64,000 nucleotides of DNA from Palleronia abyssalis (GTDB lineage: Bacteria; Pseudomonadota; Alphaproteobacteria; Rhodobacterales; Rhodobacteraceae). Location of the stretch: the NCBI RefSeq assembly GCF_900302445.1, contig NZ_ONZF01000002.1, forward strand, positions 372,001-436,000. Reading direction: 5' to 3'. The translations under genes and the position numbers were made by a program. Within the stretch, counting starts at the first letter, position 1. The number at the start of each line of letters is the position of its first letter. Under the pieces are notes generated by a model. The model was not told the origin of the DNA, searched no databases, and saw only the letters and a list, made by a program, of their open reading frames with translations. Shown in pieces: positions 42,985 to 52,510 of the stretch.

Positions 42985-43494
42985 CTAGCCGCGCCAGGGC
43001 ACGGGCTGGGTCGCGTAGGGGATATAAAGCGGGTGCTTGGGGTGCCCGTCCTTCGACAGACCCAGATGATGCAGGGTCCGCCCGGTGCCACGCATCAACG
43101 CTTCGACCTCGGGGCCGCGCGCCATATGGGCGCCGTGGGTGCCCCATGCGCAGACGATGGTGTCGGCCCAACGGCAGCCCTCCAAGATGGCCGCGTCGTT
43201 CGCCGGGCCCACGGGGTCGTCCGCGCGGCGCATCTTCTTGGGGTCGGTGTCGCGCCAGGCGAAGATGTTGCAGACCCGGAAGGCCCCGAACCCCAGCGCC
43301 CGCGCCCGCCGCTCGCAGCGTTCGACGGTGGGGTCGTTCTGCACCTCGGTCGCGGTCGAGGGGTTCAGCATCACGAACAGCGCCTTGCCATCCTCTGGCC
43401 GCCAGACGCGGGTCAGGGCATAGCGATACCGTTCGCAGTCCGAATAGGTGGCCACGCTTTCCGCGTCGTCCTTGACGTGATGCCGTTCGATCAC
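42985..43494 (-). CDS. DUF1643 family protein
   Basis: The 169-residue protein begins with GTG 43494, whose codon overlaps the truB stop (GTGA). It contains the DUF1643 pattern: [56 protein letters not shown] and [10 protein letters not shown]. The function is unknown; members are scattered and often phage- or plasmid-linked. Here translational coupling to truB indicates a settled chromosomal gene. The codon usage looks like its neighbours. Confidence 0.9.
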   Translation of the reverse strand: MIERHHVKDDAESVATYSDCERYRYALTRVWRPEDGKALFVMLNPSTATEVQNDPTVERCERRARALGFGAFRVCNIFAWRDTDPKKMRRADDPVGPANDAAILEGCRWADTIVCAWGTHGAHMARGPEVEALMRGTGRTLHHLGLSKDGHPKHPLYIPYATQPVPWRG

Positions 43495-44393
43495 CGGTTC
43501 AGGACACGCGACGGGTGGAAATGCCCGGCCCGGTAATGCCCCAGCGCCACGGCCAGCCCCCCTTGCGAGGCCCAGGCCAGATCGCCGAACTCGGCGTCCG
43601 AGCTGATGACCTCGGCCGGGTTGCCGTTGCGGATGCGCGTCGCCGCCATCTCGGTCACGCGGCATTCCGGCAGATCGGCCAGTCCCGTTTCCACCGGCAG
43701 CAACAGCGCGTCGAGCTCGGGGGTGCGGGCCAGGTCCTCGATCCGGTCCAGGGTCACGCCGTCCGCAACCTCGAACGGTCCGGACCACACGCGCCGCAGC
43801 CAGCCGACATGCCCCAGACAGCTCAGGTCGCGTCCCAGATCCCGCGCGATGGACCGGACATAGCCGCCCTTACCGCAGACCAACCGCAGCGTCGCCGCGT
43901 CAGGCCGCGTCTCGACCAGCGTCAGTTCGTCGACGTAAAGATCGCGCGCCTCTAGCTCCACCTCTTCGCCGGCCCGCGCCAGATCATAGGCCCTTTGCCC
44001 GTCGACCTTCACGGCTGAAAACGCGGGCGGCACCTGCATGATGTCGCCACGGTAGGTCGGCAAGGCGGTCTCGATTGCGTCTGCGGTCGGGCGCGCCTCG
44101 GACGTCTCGAGAACCTCGCCCGAAGCATCGTCGGTCGCGGTTTCGGCGCCCCAACGGACCTCGAACTCGTAGGCCTTCAGCATGTCCGTGATCGAGGAGA
44201 CCAGCTTCGTCGCCTCGCCCAGCGCCACGACCAGAACGCCCGTCGCATCCGGGTCCAACGTGCCCGCGTGGCCCGCCTTCTTGGCATCGAAGGCCCAGCG
44301 CACCTTGTTCACGATGTCGGTCGATCCGATCCCGGCAGGCTTGTCGACGACCAGCCAGCCCGAGATCTCGCGTCCCTTCCTGCGCCGTCCCAT
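43491..44393 (-). CDS. truB: tRNA pseudouridine(55) synthase TruB
   Basis: The 300-residue synthase has the catalytic Asp in [25 protein letters not shown], the [20 protein letters not shown] start and the substrate-loop region [29 protein letters not shown]-terminal domain with [12 protein letters not shown] completes it. It modifies U55 of tRNA. Its ATG touches the stop of the phosphodiester glycosidase gene (TGATG), and its stop overlaps the DUF1643 start, so the genes are fully coupled. Confidence 0.96.
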   Translation of the reverse strand: MGRRRKGREISGWLVVDKPAGIGSTDIVNKVRWAFDAKKAGHAGTLDPDATGVLVVALGEATKLVSSITDMLKAYEFEVRWGAETATDDASGEVLETSEARPTADAIETALPTYRGDIMQVPPAFSAVKVDGQRAYDLARAGEEVELEARDLYVDELTLVETRPDAATLRLVCGKGGYVRSIARDLGRDLSCLGHVGWLRRVWSGPFEVADGVTLDRIEDLARTPELDALLLPVETGLADLPECRVTEMAATRIRNGNPAEVISSDAEFGDLAWASQGGLAVALGHYRAGHFHPSRVLNR

Positions 44394-45121
44394 CAGCGCC
44401 CCCCGGTCACGGTGCCGATGATCGGCCCCATGGGCCAGCCCGCATCGTGTCGACCGCCATCGGCATCATACAGCCGCGAGATGTTGCCATCGAAATACAG
44501 GGCGTTCGGCACGTCCAGCCCATCGCGGAACAGCCGACCGAAATGGTGGAAATTCACCTTCTCATTCGAGATCGCGAAATACATCGTGCCATTCGCCCCG
44601 ACGCCGACCCCGTTTCGGATATAGGTCGAATCCGAGTCCGGTATGAACCGCGGGTGCAGGTCGCCGTCGAGGACCAGCATGGGCCCGGATTGCGAGGCAT
44701 CGCGACAATCGGGGTCGCTGGCCGCAAAGCTACGGCTTTCGATCACCCGCGCAGCCCCCTCGGTCAGGCACAGGACGCCGTTCGGAAGCAGGCCGAAATT
44801 GCCCGGCCCGGCATTCGTCACCAACCCCGCAGCCTCTGCGCCATCCTCGACATACAACCCGACTGGAGAGCGGTCGGCGTGATACATCCCGGCGTTCATC
44901 GCGATGCCCAGCGATTTGCCGTCCTGCCCCAGCGCCCGGTTGACCGCGCGAAAGCTGGCAAAGGGCGATCCGTCGTCCTGATACAGGAACAACTGCACAT
45001 CTTCGACGGCCGGGTCGATCTCGCACACCGTGAAGGACGCACCGTCGAAGGCTACGTCCCGGCAGGTTCCGGCCGCAGCGGGAAGGGCGGTCAGCAGAAA
45101 CAGAAGTGCAAGGCGGATCAT
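44393..45121 (-). CDS. Phosphodiester glycosidase (NAGPA domain), secreted
   Basis: The 242-residue protein has a signal peptide ([18 protein letters not shown]), followed by the NAGPA-type domain: [44 protein letters not shown]-like segment, [11 protein letters not shown] and [26 protein letters not shown]. The family includes the mammalian uncovering enzyme, which removes N-acetylglucosamine from a phosphodiester; the bacterial substrate is unknown. Its ATG overlaps the rbfA stop and its stop touches truB, so it is inserted in the rbfA-truB coupling. Confidence 0.87.
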   Translation of the reverse strand: MIRLALLFLLTALPAAAGTCRDVAFDGASFTVCEIDPAVEDVQLFLYQDDGSPFASFRAVNRALGQDGKSLGIAMNAGMYHADRSPVGLYVEDGAEAAGLVTNAGPGNFGLLPNGVLCLTEGAARVIESRSFAASDPDCRDASQSGPMLVLDGDLHPRFIPDSDSTYIRNGVGVGANGTMYFAISNEKVNFHHFGRLFRDGLDVPNALYFDGNISRLYDADGGRHDAGWPMGPIIGTVTGGR

Positions 45122-45528
45122 GCCTCGTCCTCTCCCTCGTCAAGGTCTCGGCGCACGTCGTCGCGGGCGAACAACTCGCGCGTTTCGTCCAGCCGATCGA
45201 AAGTCTCGTCGATCAGGAACCGCAGATCGGGCGTGAACTTCAACGTGGTCTCTTTCGACAGGGCGCGGCGCAGCTCGTGCTTGTTACGCTTCAAGCCCTG
45301 GATCGCTTCCTCTCGATTGTTCCCGCCCAGCGGCAGGACATACAGGGTCGCGATCTTGAGGTCGGGCGACGTCCGCACCTCGCTGACAGTGATCGACAGG
45401 CGGTTCAGGTCGGGGTCGTGGATGTCGCCCCGGTTCAGCACGTCGGACAGCGTGCGGCGGATCAGCTCGCCCACGCGAAGCTGACGTTGCGACGGGCCTG
45501 CGCCCTCGGAAAATCGGTTCTTGGCCAT
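45118..45528 (-). CDS. rbfA: Ribosome-binding factor A
   Basis: The 136-residue protein has a KH-like fold with [53 protein letters not shown] and [27 protein letters not shown]. It helps 16S rRNA maturation and 30S assembly, mainly in the cold. ATG 45528 is chosen; the frame is open far upstream over dapB. It starts the minus-strand translation cluster and is divergent from dapB (99 bp apart). Confidence 0.95.
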   Translation of the reverse strand: MAKNRFSEGAGPSQRQLRVGELIRRTLSDVLNRGDIHDPDLNRLSITVSEVRTSPDLKIATLYVLPLGGNNREEAIQGLKRNKHELRRALSKETTLKFTPDLRFLIDETFDRLDETRELFARDDVRRDLDEGEDEA

Positions 45529-45627
45529 GGGGCGCAGATATTGGCTTGGACCGCGACGCGCAACAGGCGTTGCGGGATGCGCGGGATCCGCGCTAGCTGC
45601 GGGGCGAAGGATCGAAGGGAATGCCGC

Positions 45628-46425
45628 ATGAAGATCGCCGTTACCGGAGTATCGGGCCGCATGGGGCGGATGCTGGTCGACGCCGTGTCCGAGACCGAGG
45701 ACGCAACGCTGCACGGCGCCATCGAACGGTCCGGGCATGACTGGGTCGGACGTGATCTGGGCGAGATCCTGCCGGCCGGTTCGGGCGTGACGGTGACTGA
45801 CGACCCCGCCAAGGGGATCGCGGGGGCGGATGCGGTGATCGACTTCACCGCGCCCGATGCGACCGTGGCCCTTGCGAAATCCGCGGCTGAGGCCGGCGTC
45901 GCACACGTGATCGGCACCACGGGCTTCGACGACAGCCATATCGCCCAGCTCGACGCCTGCGCGGATCGTATCGCGATCGTCAGGGCCGGGAACATGAGCC
46001 TGGGGGTCAACCTGCTGACGCAGCTCGTTCGGCAGGTCGCGGCCAGCCTCGGCGTCGAATATGACATCGAGGTCGTCGAGGCGCATCATCGCCACAAAGT
46101 CGACGCCCCCTCGGGTACCGCGCTGATGCTAGGCGAAGCTGCGGCCGAGGGGCGGGGGATCAGCCTGTCGGGCATGGCCGACAGGGCGCGCGACGGCATC
46201 ACCGGCCCGCGCGAGGCCGGGCATATCGGCTTTCACGCCATCCGCGGCGGCGACATCATCGGCGCCCATGACGTGATCTTCGCGGGCCCGGGCGAGACCA
46301 TCACGATCAGCCATGCGGCCACTGATCGCCAGCTTTTCGCCAAGGGTGCACTGCGCGCGGCCCTGTGGACCGTAGGCAAGGCGCCGGGGCATTACGACAT
46401 GCTGGACGTGTTGGGCCTGCGCTAG
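45628..46425 (+). CDS. dapB: 4-hydroxy-tetrahydrodipicolinate reductase
   Basis: The 265-residue reductase starts at ATG 45628 ([17 protein letters not shown]). It shows the NAD(P) fold, [19 protein letters not shown], the signature [21 protein letters not shown] (with the catalytic His/Lys) and [24 protein letters not shown]. It makes tetrahydrodipicolinate for lysine and meso-DAP. It is divergent from rbfA and converges on the DUF1674 gene. A DapC-like aminotransferase lies elsewhere in the window. Confidence 0.97.
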   Translation: MKIAVTGVSGRMGRMLVDAVSETEDATLHGAIERSGHDWVGRDLGEILPAGSGVTVTDDPAKGIAGADAVIDFTAPDATVALAKSAAEAGVAHVIGTTGFDDSHIAQLDACADRIAIVRAGNMSLGVNLLTQLVRQVAASLGVEYDIEVVEAHHRHKVDAPSGTALMLGEAAAEGRGISLSGMADRARDGITGPREAGHIGFHAIRGGDIIGAHDVIFAGPGETITISHAATDRQLFAKGALRAALWTVGKAPGHYDMLDVLGLR

Positions 46426-46447
46426 GCCCGCCGAAAGCCAGGACCGC

Positions 46448-46621
46448 TCAGAAATCGTAGGCAATGCCCTTCTTTTCCCAATCGCCATAGCGCACGGGCT
46501 CGGGGCCATCACGCCCGCCCAGTTCGGGAGGGAGGTTCAGGTCGCCCTGCTTTTTCTTGCGCGCCTCGGCTTCTTCCAGGGCGCGCAGGGCCTCGGGCGG
46601 AAGGGTGTCGCGGTCAGTCAT
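46448..46621 (-). CDS. DUF1674 protein (SdhAF4-like succinate dehydrogenase assembly factor)
   Basis: The 57-residue protein (MTDRDTLPPEALRALEEAEA...) has the DUF1674 ending, PPELGGRDGPEPVRYGDWEKKGIAYDF. The RYGDWE-x-KG-x-x-DF terminus is the family mark, shared with mitochondrial SdhAF4, which assists flavinated SdhA. The call is from the C-terminal motif; no sdh genes are in the window. ATG 46621 overlaps no other gene; the next plus-strand gene (rsmB) starts 74 bp away. Confidence 0.9.
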   Translation of the reverse strand: MTDRDTLPPEALRALEEAEARKKKQGDLNLPPELGGRDGPEPVRYGDWEKKGIAYDF

Positions 46622-46694
46622 GGCGGGGCCTCACTGGTCTTTCGGGCGGTTCCAAGTCATATACGCGCTTCGATCCGCTCAACAAGGCTGCCCC

Positions 46695-47948
46695 ATGGAC
46701 CGCACCCGGAATGCCGCCCTCACGCTTCTGATGGAGGTGACCGAGAACGGCCGCCTGATGTCCGAAGTCACCGACAAGACGCTGGCCCCCCTGCCGGGCC
46801 CTGAGCGGGCGCGGGCTCAGCGTCTGGCACTGACCACCCTGCGCTGGAAGGACCGGGCCGATCGTGCGCTGGGACCGTTCCTGCGCATGAAGCCCCGTCC
46901 TGTCACGCTGAACGCCCTGCGTTTGGCCCTGTGCGAGATCCGGGTCGAAGGCGGTGCCGAACATGGCGCCGTCAGCGCGGCGGTCGATCTGGTCCGCGCG
47001 TCCGAGGAAGGGCAGGCGGGCCTTGTGAACGCGGTGCTGCGAAATGTCCTGCGACAAGGCCCGGAAGCCTGGGACAAGCTGCCCTTGCCGCGCCTGCCGA
47101 AATGGCTGCGCAAGCCGCTGATCGCGGATTACGGGAAAGACGCCGTTGCCGGGATGGAGGTCGCGTTCGCCCGCGGCGCGCCGCTGGACCTTTCGGTGAA
47201 GGAGGATGCGGACGGATGGGCCGAGCGGCTGTCGGGGCAGGTTCTGCCCACCGGCTCGGTCCGGATGCAGGCGGCGGGGCAGGTTTCGGCCCTGCCGGGT
47301 TATGCGGACGGGGCGTGGTGGGTGCAGGATGCCGCCGCCGCGGTGCCGGTTCGGGCCTTGGCCCCGCAGGCCGGTGAACGGGTTCTGGACCTGTGCGCGG
47401 CGCCCGGCGGCAAGACCCTGCAGATCGCGGCCGCAGGGGCCGAGGTTACGTCCCTTGATATCTCGGAGGGGCGCATGGCGCGCGTAGCCGAGAACCTGGC
47501 GCGCTGCGGGCTGCAGGCCGAAGCCGTGGTCGCCGACGCGCTGGAGTGGGAGGGCGGGCCGTTCGATGCAGTCCTGTTGGACGCGCCGTGTTCCGCGACC
47601 GGCACGATCCGCCGCCACCCCGACCTGCCGGCCGCCAAGACGGGTGAGGACTTCCCGGCCCTGTTCAAGCTGCAAGAACGTCTGATCGACCGTGCGCTGA
47701 CCTTTGTGCGGCCCGGCGGACGGGTGGTCTTCTGCACATGCTCCCTTCTGATCGACGAGGGAGAGGAGCAGGTGCGCGACGCCCTGTCCCGCCACCCCGA
47801 CCTGATCGTGGATACCGATGCACTGCGCCTTCCGGGCATCGATCCCGCGTGGATCGGGCCGGAGGGTCTGCGTCTTCGCCCCGACTATTGGCCCGAACTG
47901 GGGGGCATGGACGGCTTTTTCGTGGCGGTTCTGCGCCGCCCGGACTGA
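46695..47948 (+). CDS. rsmB: 16S rRNA (cytosine-C5)-methyltransferase, RsmB/Sun family
   Basis: The 417-residue enzyme has an N-terminal NusB-like helical domain (about 1-130) and a C-terminal Rossmann methyltransferase. The SAM motif is VLDLCAAPGGKTLQIAA, and the two cysteines of m5C enzymes are in LDAPCSATGTIRRHPD and VFCTCSLLIDEGEEQ. It methylates C967 (E. coli numbering) or a related position. ATG 46695 is the family start. It is followed 72 bp later by the heparinase-family gene. Confidence 0.94.
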   Translation: MDRTRNAALTLLMEVTENGRLMSEVTDKTLAPLPGPERARAQRLALTTLRWKDRADRALGPFLRMKPRPVTLNALRLALCEIRVEGGAEHGAVSAAVDLVRASEEGQAGLVNAVLRNVLRQGPEAWDKLPLPRLPKWLRKPLIADYGKDAVAGMEVAFARGAPLDLSVKEDADGWAERLSGQVLPTGSVRMQAAGQVSALPGYADGAWWVQDAAAAVPVRALAPQAGERVLDLCAAPGGKTLQIAAAGAEVTSLDISEGRMARVAENLARCGLQAEAVVADALEWEGGPFDAVLLDAPCSATGTIRRHPDLPAAKTGEDFPALFKLQERLIDRALTFVRPGGRVVFCTCSLLIDEGEEQVRDALSRHPDLIVDTDALRLPGIDPAWIGPEGLRLRPDYWPELGGMDGFFVAVLRRPD

Positions 47949-48020
47949 ACTACCCATGACAGGACGTACCTTTCGCGATACGCTCGTACCATCGAGCGAC
48001 GTGAGAGAAGGCACGAGGAC

Positions 48021-49715
48021 GTGGCCCCCACGCATCTGACCCGACTGGACAGGCTGCGCCTGTGGACCGAGCGTCTGCAGGGTGTTCCGGCGAGCTTCAT
48101 CGACATTCCTGGCCCGCGCAGCGTCGGACGCGTCCATCGCGGCCAGAGGATGCTGGCGGGCGAATTCATGTTCCTGGGCTATACGGTCGAGGCGCCCGAG
48201 ACCCCGATCTGGGACCTGCCGATCCCCGAACCGGCCTTCGTCGATCTGCTGCACGGCTTCGGGTGGCTGGACGATCTGGCCGCGACCGGGGCGGGCGAGG
48301 GACCCGCACAACGCTGGCTGGACGATTGGATCGCGCGGTTCGGCCAGCAGGACGGCCCGGCCTGGCGGTCCGATACCCTTGGCCGGCGGGTGATGCGCTG
48401 GATCGACCATGCCGAGATGCTGATGGGTGGCGATCAGCCGCGCGACCGCACTGCGCGGGTCTTTCTTCGTCTTCAGGCCCGGCAACTGGCCCGCAGTTGG
48501 CGGCGCGTCCGGCCCGGCCCCCGCCGGTTCGAGGCGCTGGCGGGGCTGCTTCTGGCGACCGTCACGCTTGAAGGACTGGCGCCGTCGCGCGGGGCCGCCT
48601 TGGCTGCGTTGGAGGTTGAGATCGCGTCCGCCGTCACGCCCGAGGGCGGCATCCCGTCGCGCAACCCTGAAGCCTTGGCGCGCGTCTTTGCGCAGCTTGC
48701 GCGGATCAAGGCGGATCTTCTCCAGGCCGAAGTCACGCCCCCCGATGCGCTCGAGGATGCGCTGAAACGGATGGCCGGTGTGCTGCGGACCCTGCGCCAT
48801 GCCGACGGCACGCTGGCGCGGTTCCACGGTGGCGGACGCGGTGCGCCGGGGCTACTGGATCAGGCGCTGTCGATGTCGGGGGTTCGCCCGACGCCGCTGT
48901 CGGATCGCGCGATGGGATATGCCCGTTTGTCGCATGCTCGGACAACGCTGATCCTGGATGCCGCACCGCCCACCACGGGACCCATGTCCCCGCAGGCCCA
49001 TGCCTCGACATTGGGGTTCGAGCTGACGTCAGGCCGGCGACCTCTGATCGTCAATTGCGGCTCGGGGCGGACCTTCGGGGACCGGTGGCGCCGGGCGGGG
49101 CGGGCGACGCCGTCCCATTCGACACTGGCCCTGGACGGGCTGTCCTCGGCCCGGCTGGGCGAGGGGGACCTGATCGTCGAGGCGCCCGGAGACGTCCGAC
49201 TGGAAAGGCGGCGCAGCGATCTTTCGACCGGTCTTATCGCGGGGCATGACGGTTATGTCGCCAGCCACGGCCTGACCCATGTGCGCCAGATCTACCTCAG
49301 CCATGACGGCCGCGGTCTTCAGGGCGAGGACGTCATCGCCACGGTCGAGCGCGAGGACGAGCGCGCCTTCGACCGCGCCTTGGACGAGACCGGCGGCGGC
49401 ATCCCGTTCAGCGTACGCTTCCACTTGCATCCCGACGTCGCGGCGCGGATCGCCGAGGACGGGCAGTCCTTCGAGCTGATGCTGAAATCGGGCGAATTGT
49501 GGATCCTGCGGCACACCGGGTCGGCCGCCCTGTCGCTGGTGCCGTCGGTCTATCTGGATGTCGGACAGCTTGAACCGACGCCGACATCGCAGATCGTCCT
49601 GCGCGCAACGGCCATGGATTACGCCACGCGGATCAGCTGGACCCTTGCAAAAGCGCGCCAAACCCCCGATGCCGTGCGCGACATCGTTCACGGGGATTAT
49701 CCCGTGCTGGCCTGA
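48021..49715 (+). CDS. Heparinase II/III family protein
   Basis: The 564-residue protein has an alpha-helical toroid in roughly 60-320 and a beta-rich heparinase II/III domain after about 340 ([30 protein letters not shown], then [14 protein letters not shown]). The start is GTG 48021. No signal peptide is seen, so the substrate is probably not extracellular heparin. The family is a fixed neighbour of rsmB and purH in Rhodobacteraceae and may act on a bacterial polysaccharide. It lies 22 bp before purH. Confidence 0.9.
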   Translation: MAPTHLTRLDRLRLWTERLQGVPASFIDIPGPRSVGRVHRGQRMLAGEFMFLGYTVEAPETPIWDLPIPEPAFVDLLHGFGWLDDLAATGAGEGPAQRWLDDWIARFGQQDGPAWRSDTLGRRVMRWIDHAEMLMGGDQPRDRTARVFLRLQARQLARSWRRVRPGPRRFEALAGLLLATVTLEGLAPSRGAALAALEVEIASAVTPEGGIPSRNPEALARVFAQLARIKADLLQAEVTPPDALEDALKRMAGVLRTLRHADGTLARFHGGGRGAPGLLDQALSMSGVRPTPLSDRAMGYARLSHARTTLILDAAPPTTGPMSPQAHASTLGFELTSGRRPLIVNCGSGRTFGDRWRRAGRATPSHSTLALDGLSSARLGEGDLIVEAPGDVRLERRRSDLSTGLIAGHDGYVASHGLTHVRQIYLSHDGRGLQGEDVIATVEREDERAFDRALDETGGGIPFSVRFHLHPDVAARIAEDGQSFELMLKSGELWILRHTGSAALSLVPSVYLDVGQLEPTPTSQIVLRATAMDYATRISWTLAKARQTPDAVRDIVHGDYPVLA

Positions 49716-49737
49716 TCCCCGGGAAGAAGGAGCGTCC

Positions 49738-51324
49738 ATGCCCGAACTCGTCCCCCTCAAGCGTGCCCTTCTGTCCGTTTCCGACAAGACCGGCCTGATC
49801 GATCTGGGCCGTGCCCTGTCCGACCGCGGGGTCGAGATCCTGTCGACCGGCGGATCGGCCAAGGCCTTGAGGGATGCGGGGATCGAGGTGCGCGACGTCA
49901 GCGACGCGACGGGCTTCCCTGAGATGATGGACGGCCGCGTGAAGACCCTGCACCCGGCGATCCACGGCGGCCTGCTGGCGCTGCGGGACGATCCGGACCA
50001 CGCGCAGGCGATGCAGGATCACAGCATCGGCGCGATCGACCTGCTGGTGGTGAACCTCTATCCGTTCGAGGCAACGGTCGCCCGCGGCGCCGACTATGCC
50101 GAGGCGGTCGAGAATATCGACATAGGCGGCCCCGCGATGATCCGGGCGGGCGCGAAGAACCACGACTACGTTTCGGTCGTCGTGGATGTCGAGGATTACG
50201 ACGCCCTCCTGACCGAGCTTTCGCAGAACGACGGCCAGACCCGCCGGTCCTTCCGCCAAACGCTCGCGCAGCGTGCCTATGCCCGCACGGCAGCCTATGA
50301 CGCGGCCGTATCTTCATGGTTTGCCGGCGCGCTGGACGATCCCGCGCCGCGCCGCCGCGCGGTTGCGGGCACGCTGAAGCAGACCATGCGATATGGCGAA
50401 AACCCGCACCAGGCGGCTGCGTTCTATACCGACGGAAGCGACCGTCCGGGCGTTGCGACGGCGGTGCAGCACCAGGGCAAGGAGCTGTCCTACAACAACA
50501 TTAACGACACCGATGCTGCGTTCGAGCTGATCAGCGAGTTCAGGGACCACAAGCCCACCTGCGTCATCGTCAAGCACGCCAATCCCTGCGGCGTGGCGCA
50601 GGCCGACACCTTGGCCCAGGCCTATGCCAGCGCGTTCGACTGCGACCGCACCTCGGCCTTCGGCGGAATCGTCGCCCTGAACCGCGCCCTGGACGAGGAG
50701 ACGGCCAAGGCGATCACCGGCATCTTTACCGAGGTTGTGATCGCTCCGGGTGCCAATGATGCGGCGCGCGAAATCTTCGCGCAGAAGAAGAACCTGCGCC
50801 TTCTGACGACCGGGGGGCTGGCCGATCCGACGGTGGGGGGGCTGCTGTGGAAGCAGGTCTCGGGCGGGTATCTGGTGCAGGACCGCGATACCGGGCGCAT
50901 GAGCGAGGATGCGTTGAAGGTCGTCACAAAGGTCGCGCCGACGAAGGATCAGATGGTGGATCTGCTGTTCGCCTGGACGGTCGCGAAGCACGTCAAATCG
51001 AACGCGATCGTCTATGCCAAGGACAGCGCGACCGTCGGCGTCGGCGCCGGCCAGATGAGCCGCGTGGATTCGACCCGCATTGCCGCCCGCAAGGCGCAAG
51101 ACATGGCCGAGGCCTTGGGCCTCGACGTGCCGCGCACCAAGGGGTCGGCCGTGGCGTCGGACGCGTTCTTTCCATTCCCCGATGGCCTGATGGCCGTGGC
51201 CGAGGCCGGCGCGACCGCCGTGATCCAGCCGGGCGGATCGGTGCGCGACGAAGAGGTGATCGCGGCGGCGAACGATGCGGGCCTTGCGATGGTCTTCACC
51301 GGGCAAAGGCATTTCCGGCACTGA
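49738..51324 (+). CDS. purH: Bifunctional AICAR transformylase/IMP cyclohydrolase
   Basis: The 528-residue enzyme has an N-terminal MGS-like IMP cyclohydrolase domain (about 1-200, with [11 protein letters not shown]) and a C-terminal AICAR transformylase with the [11 protein letters not shown] motif near residue 278. It carries out the last two steps of IMP synthesis. AAGGAGC precedes ATG 49738. It follows the heparinase-family gene and precedes lspA by 46 bp in the conserved order. Confidence 0.97.
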   Translation: MPELVPLKRALLSVSDKTGLIDLGRALSDRGVEILSTGGSAKALRDAGIEVRDVSDATGFPEMMDGRVKTLHPAIHGGLLALRDDPDHAQAMQDHSIGAIDLLVVNLYPFEATVARGADYAEAVENIDIGGPAMIRAGAKNHDYVSVVVDVEDYDALLTELSQNDGQTRRSFRQTLAQRAYARTAAYDAAVSSWFAGALDDPAPRRRAVAGTLKQTMRYGENPHQAAAFYTDGSDRPGVATAVQHQGKELSYNNINDTDAAFELISEFRDHKPTCVIVKHANPCGVAQADTLAQAYASAFDCDRTSAFGGIVALNRALDEETAKAITGIFTEVVIAPGANDAAREIFAQKKNLRLLTTGGLADPTVGGLLWKQVSGGYLVQDRDTGRMSEDALKVVTKVAPTKDQMVDLLFAWTVAKHVKSNAIVYAKDSATVGVGAGQMSRVDSTRIAARKAQDMAEALGLDVPRTKGSAVASDAFFPFPDGLMAVAEAGATAVIQPGGSVRDEEVIAAANDAGLAMVFTGQRHFRH

Positions 51325-51370
51325 TGCCCTGGTCTTCGATAAACCTCCTTGGCACGGGGCGGGGGAGCGC

Positions 51371-51841
51371 ATGAGGGTTCTTTGGCGCACCGCTGCGATC
51401 GTCTTCGCGCTGGACCAGCTTACGAAGATCCTGGTGGTCCATGCGATGGGACTGATCTCCCGCGGGACATACGAGGTCTGGCCGCCCTTCCTGGTCTTTC
51501 GGATGGCGTGGAACCAAGGCGTGAATTTCGGTCTGCTTGCCGGCGATGATGCGACCACGAAGTGGATCCTGATCGGCGTGGCGCTGGCGATCTCGGCCTG
51601 GGTGGTCGTGTGGCTGTATCGTGAACGACCGGGCTCGTGGGGTATGGCCTCGGGCGGGCTGCTGGTCGGGGGCGCTGCGGGGAATATCGTGGACCGCCTG
51701 CTGTACGGGGCGGTGGCTGATTTTCTCAACATGTCCTGCTGCGGTATCGAGAACCCCTACAGTTTCAACGTCGCCGACATCGCAATTTTCGCAGGCGCTT
51801 TCGGGCTGATCCTGTTCACCGGCCGATCGAAGACCGCGTGA
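51371..51841 (+). CDS. lspA: Lipoprotein signal peptidase II
   Basis: The 156-residue membrane peptidase has four helices and the catalytic aspartates in [16 protein letters not shown] and [16 protein letters not shown], with [13 protein letters not shown] between. It removes signal peptides from lipoproteins. ATG 51371 follows GGGGGAG. It lies between purH and a DUF3035 lipoprotein gene. Confidence 0.95.
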   Translation: MRVLWRTAAIVFALDQLTKILVVHAMGLISRGTYEVWPPFLVFRMAWNQGVNFGLLAGDDATTKWILIGVALAISAWVVVWLYRERPGSWGMASGGLLVGGAAGNIVDRLLYGAVADFLNMSCCGIENPYSFNVADIAIFAGAFGLILFTGRSKTA

Positions 51842-51893
51842 CCTTGGGGATCGGATCGGATAAAGCCCTGTGCTGAGGCAAGGGGAGACGGAC

Positions 51894-52409
51894 ATGAGAT
51901 CGTTCAACCGCATAGCGGCATTCGTAGCACTGGCTGCCTTGACTGCGTGCGGCAGTGGAGAGCCGGACCTTGTGCGTCTGTCGAACGACGGCCCCGGACC
52001 GGACGAGTTCGGGATCGTCCCGAACCGCCCGCTTGAACAGCCCGAGAACCTCAGCGCGCTGCCGCCTCCGACCCCGGGCGGTGCAAATCGCAGCGACCAG
52101 AACCCCGTGGCCGATGCGGTCGCGGCGCTTGGCGGGCGGCCCGGCGCCGCCGCTGGACCGGTGCAGGGCCCGCAGCTGATTCAGTATGCAACGCGCTTCG
52201 GCGTGAACGAGAACATACGCGGGCAACTCGCGCTGGAAGATCGCGAGTTTCGGACCCAACGCACCGGTCGCGTGCTGGAGCAGGTGTTCAACGTGAACAC
52301 CTATTTCCGGGCGTACGCGCGTCAGTCGCTGGACCAGTATGACGAGTTGCAGCGCCTGCGGCAGGCTGGCGTCCGCACACCCGCGGCACCGCCCGAGGGG
52401 GCCGAGTAG
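51894..52409 (+). CDS. DUF3035 lipoprotein
   Basis: The 171-residue product starts at ATG 51894 (AGGGGAG upstream). The signal peptide ends at the lipobox ALTACGSG. The mature protein shows the DUF3035 sequence DEFGIVPNRPLEQPENLSALPPPTPGG and a later helix-turn region with YFRAYARQSLDQYDELQRL. The function is unknown. The family reliably lies between lspA and the M16 pair in this clade. Confidence 0.85.
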   Translation: MRSFNRIAAFVALAALTACGSGEPDLVRLSNDGPGPDEFGIVPNRPLEQPENLSALPPPTPGGANRSDQNPVADAVAALGGRPGAAAGPVQGPQLIQYATRFGVNENIRGQLALEDREFRTQRTGRVLEQVFNVNTYFRAYARQSLDQYDELQRLRQAGVRTPAAPPEGAE

Positions 52410-52510
52410 GCGCGCGCCTGACACATGGTTCACGACCGCGTTGCCCGGGTTTCAGGGGGGCGCGAAAAGACCTAACTGCCAAGGAAGACGTCCCCTGAGA
52501 GGTTTTCCAG

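Noticed and set aside
47981-47998. CGCTCG-TACCAT-CGAGCG dyad before the heparinase-family gene
   Set aside because: It is a six-base palindrome at high GC and not repeated elsewhere, too weak to call regulatory.
46614-48827. 737-residue minus-strand frame
   Set aside because: It covers rsmB and the heparinase-family gene in antisense, and its composition (Arg/Gln/Pro) is that of a shadow.
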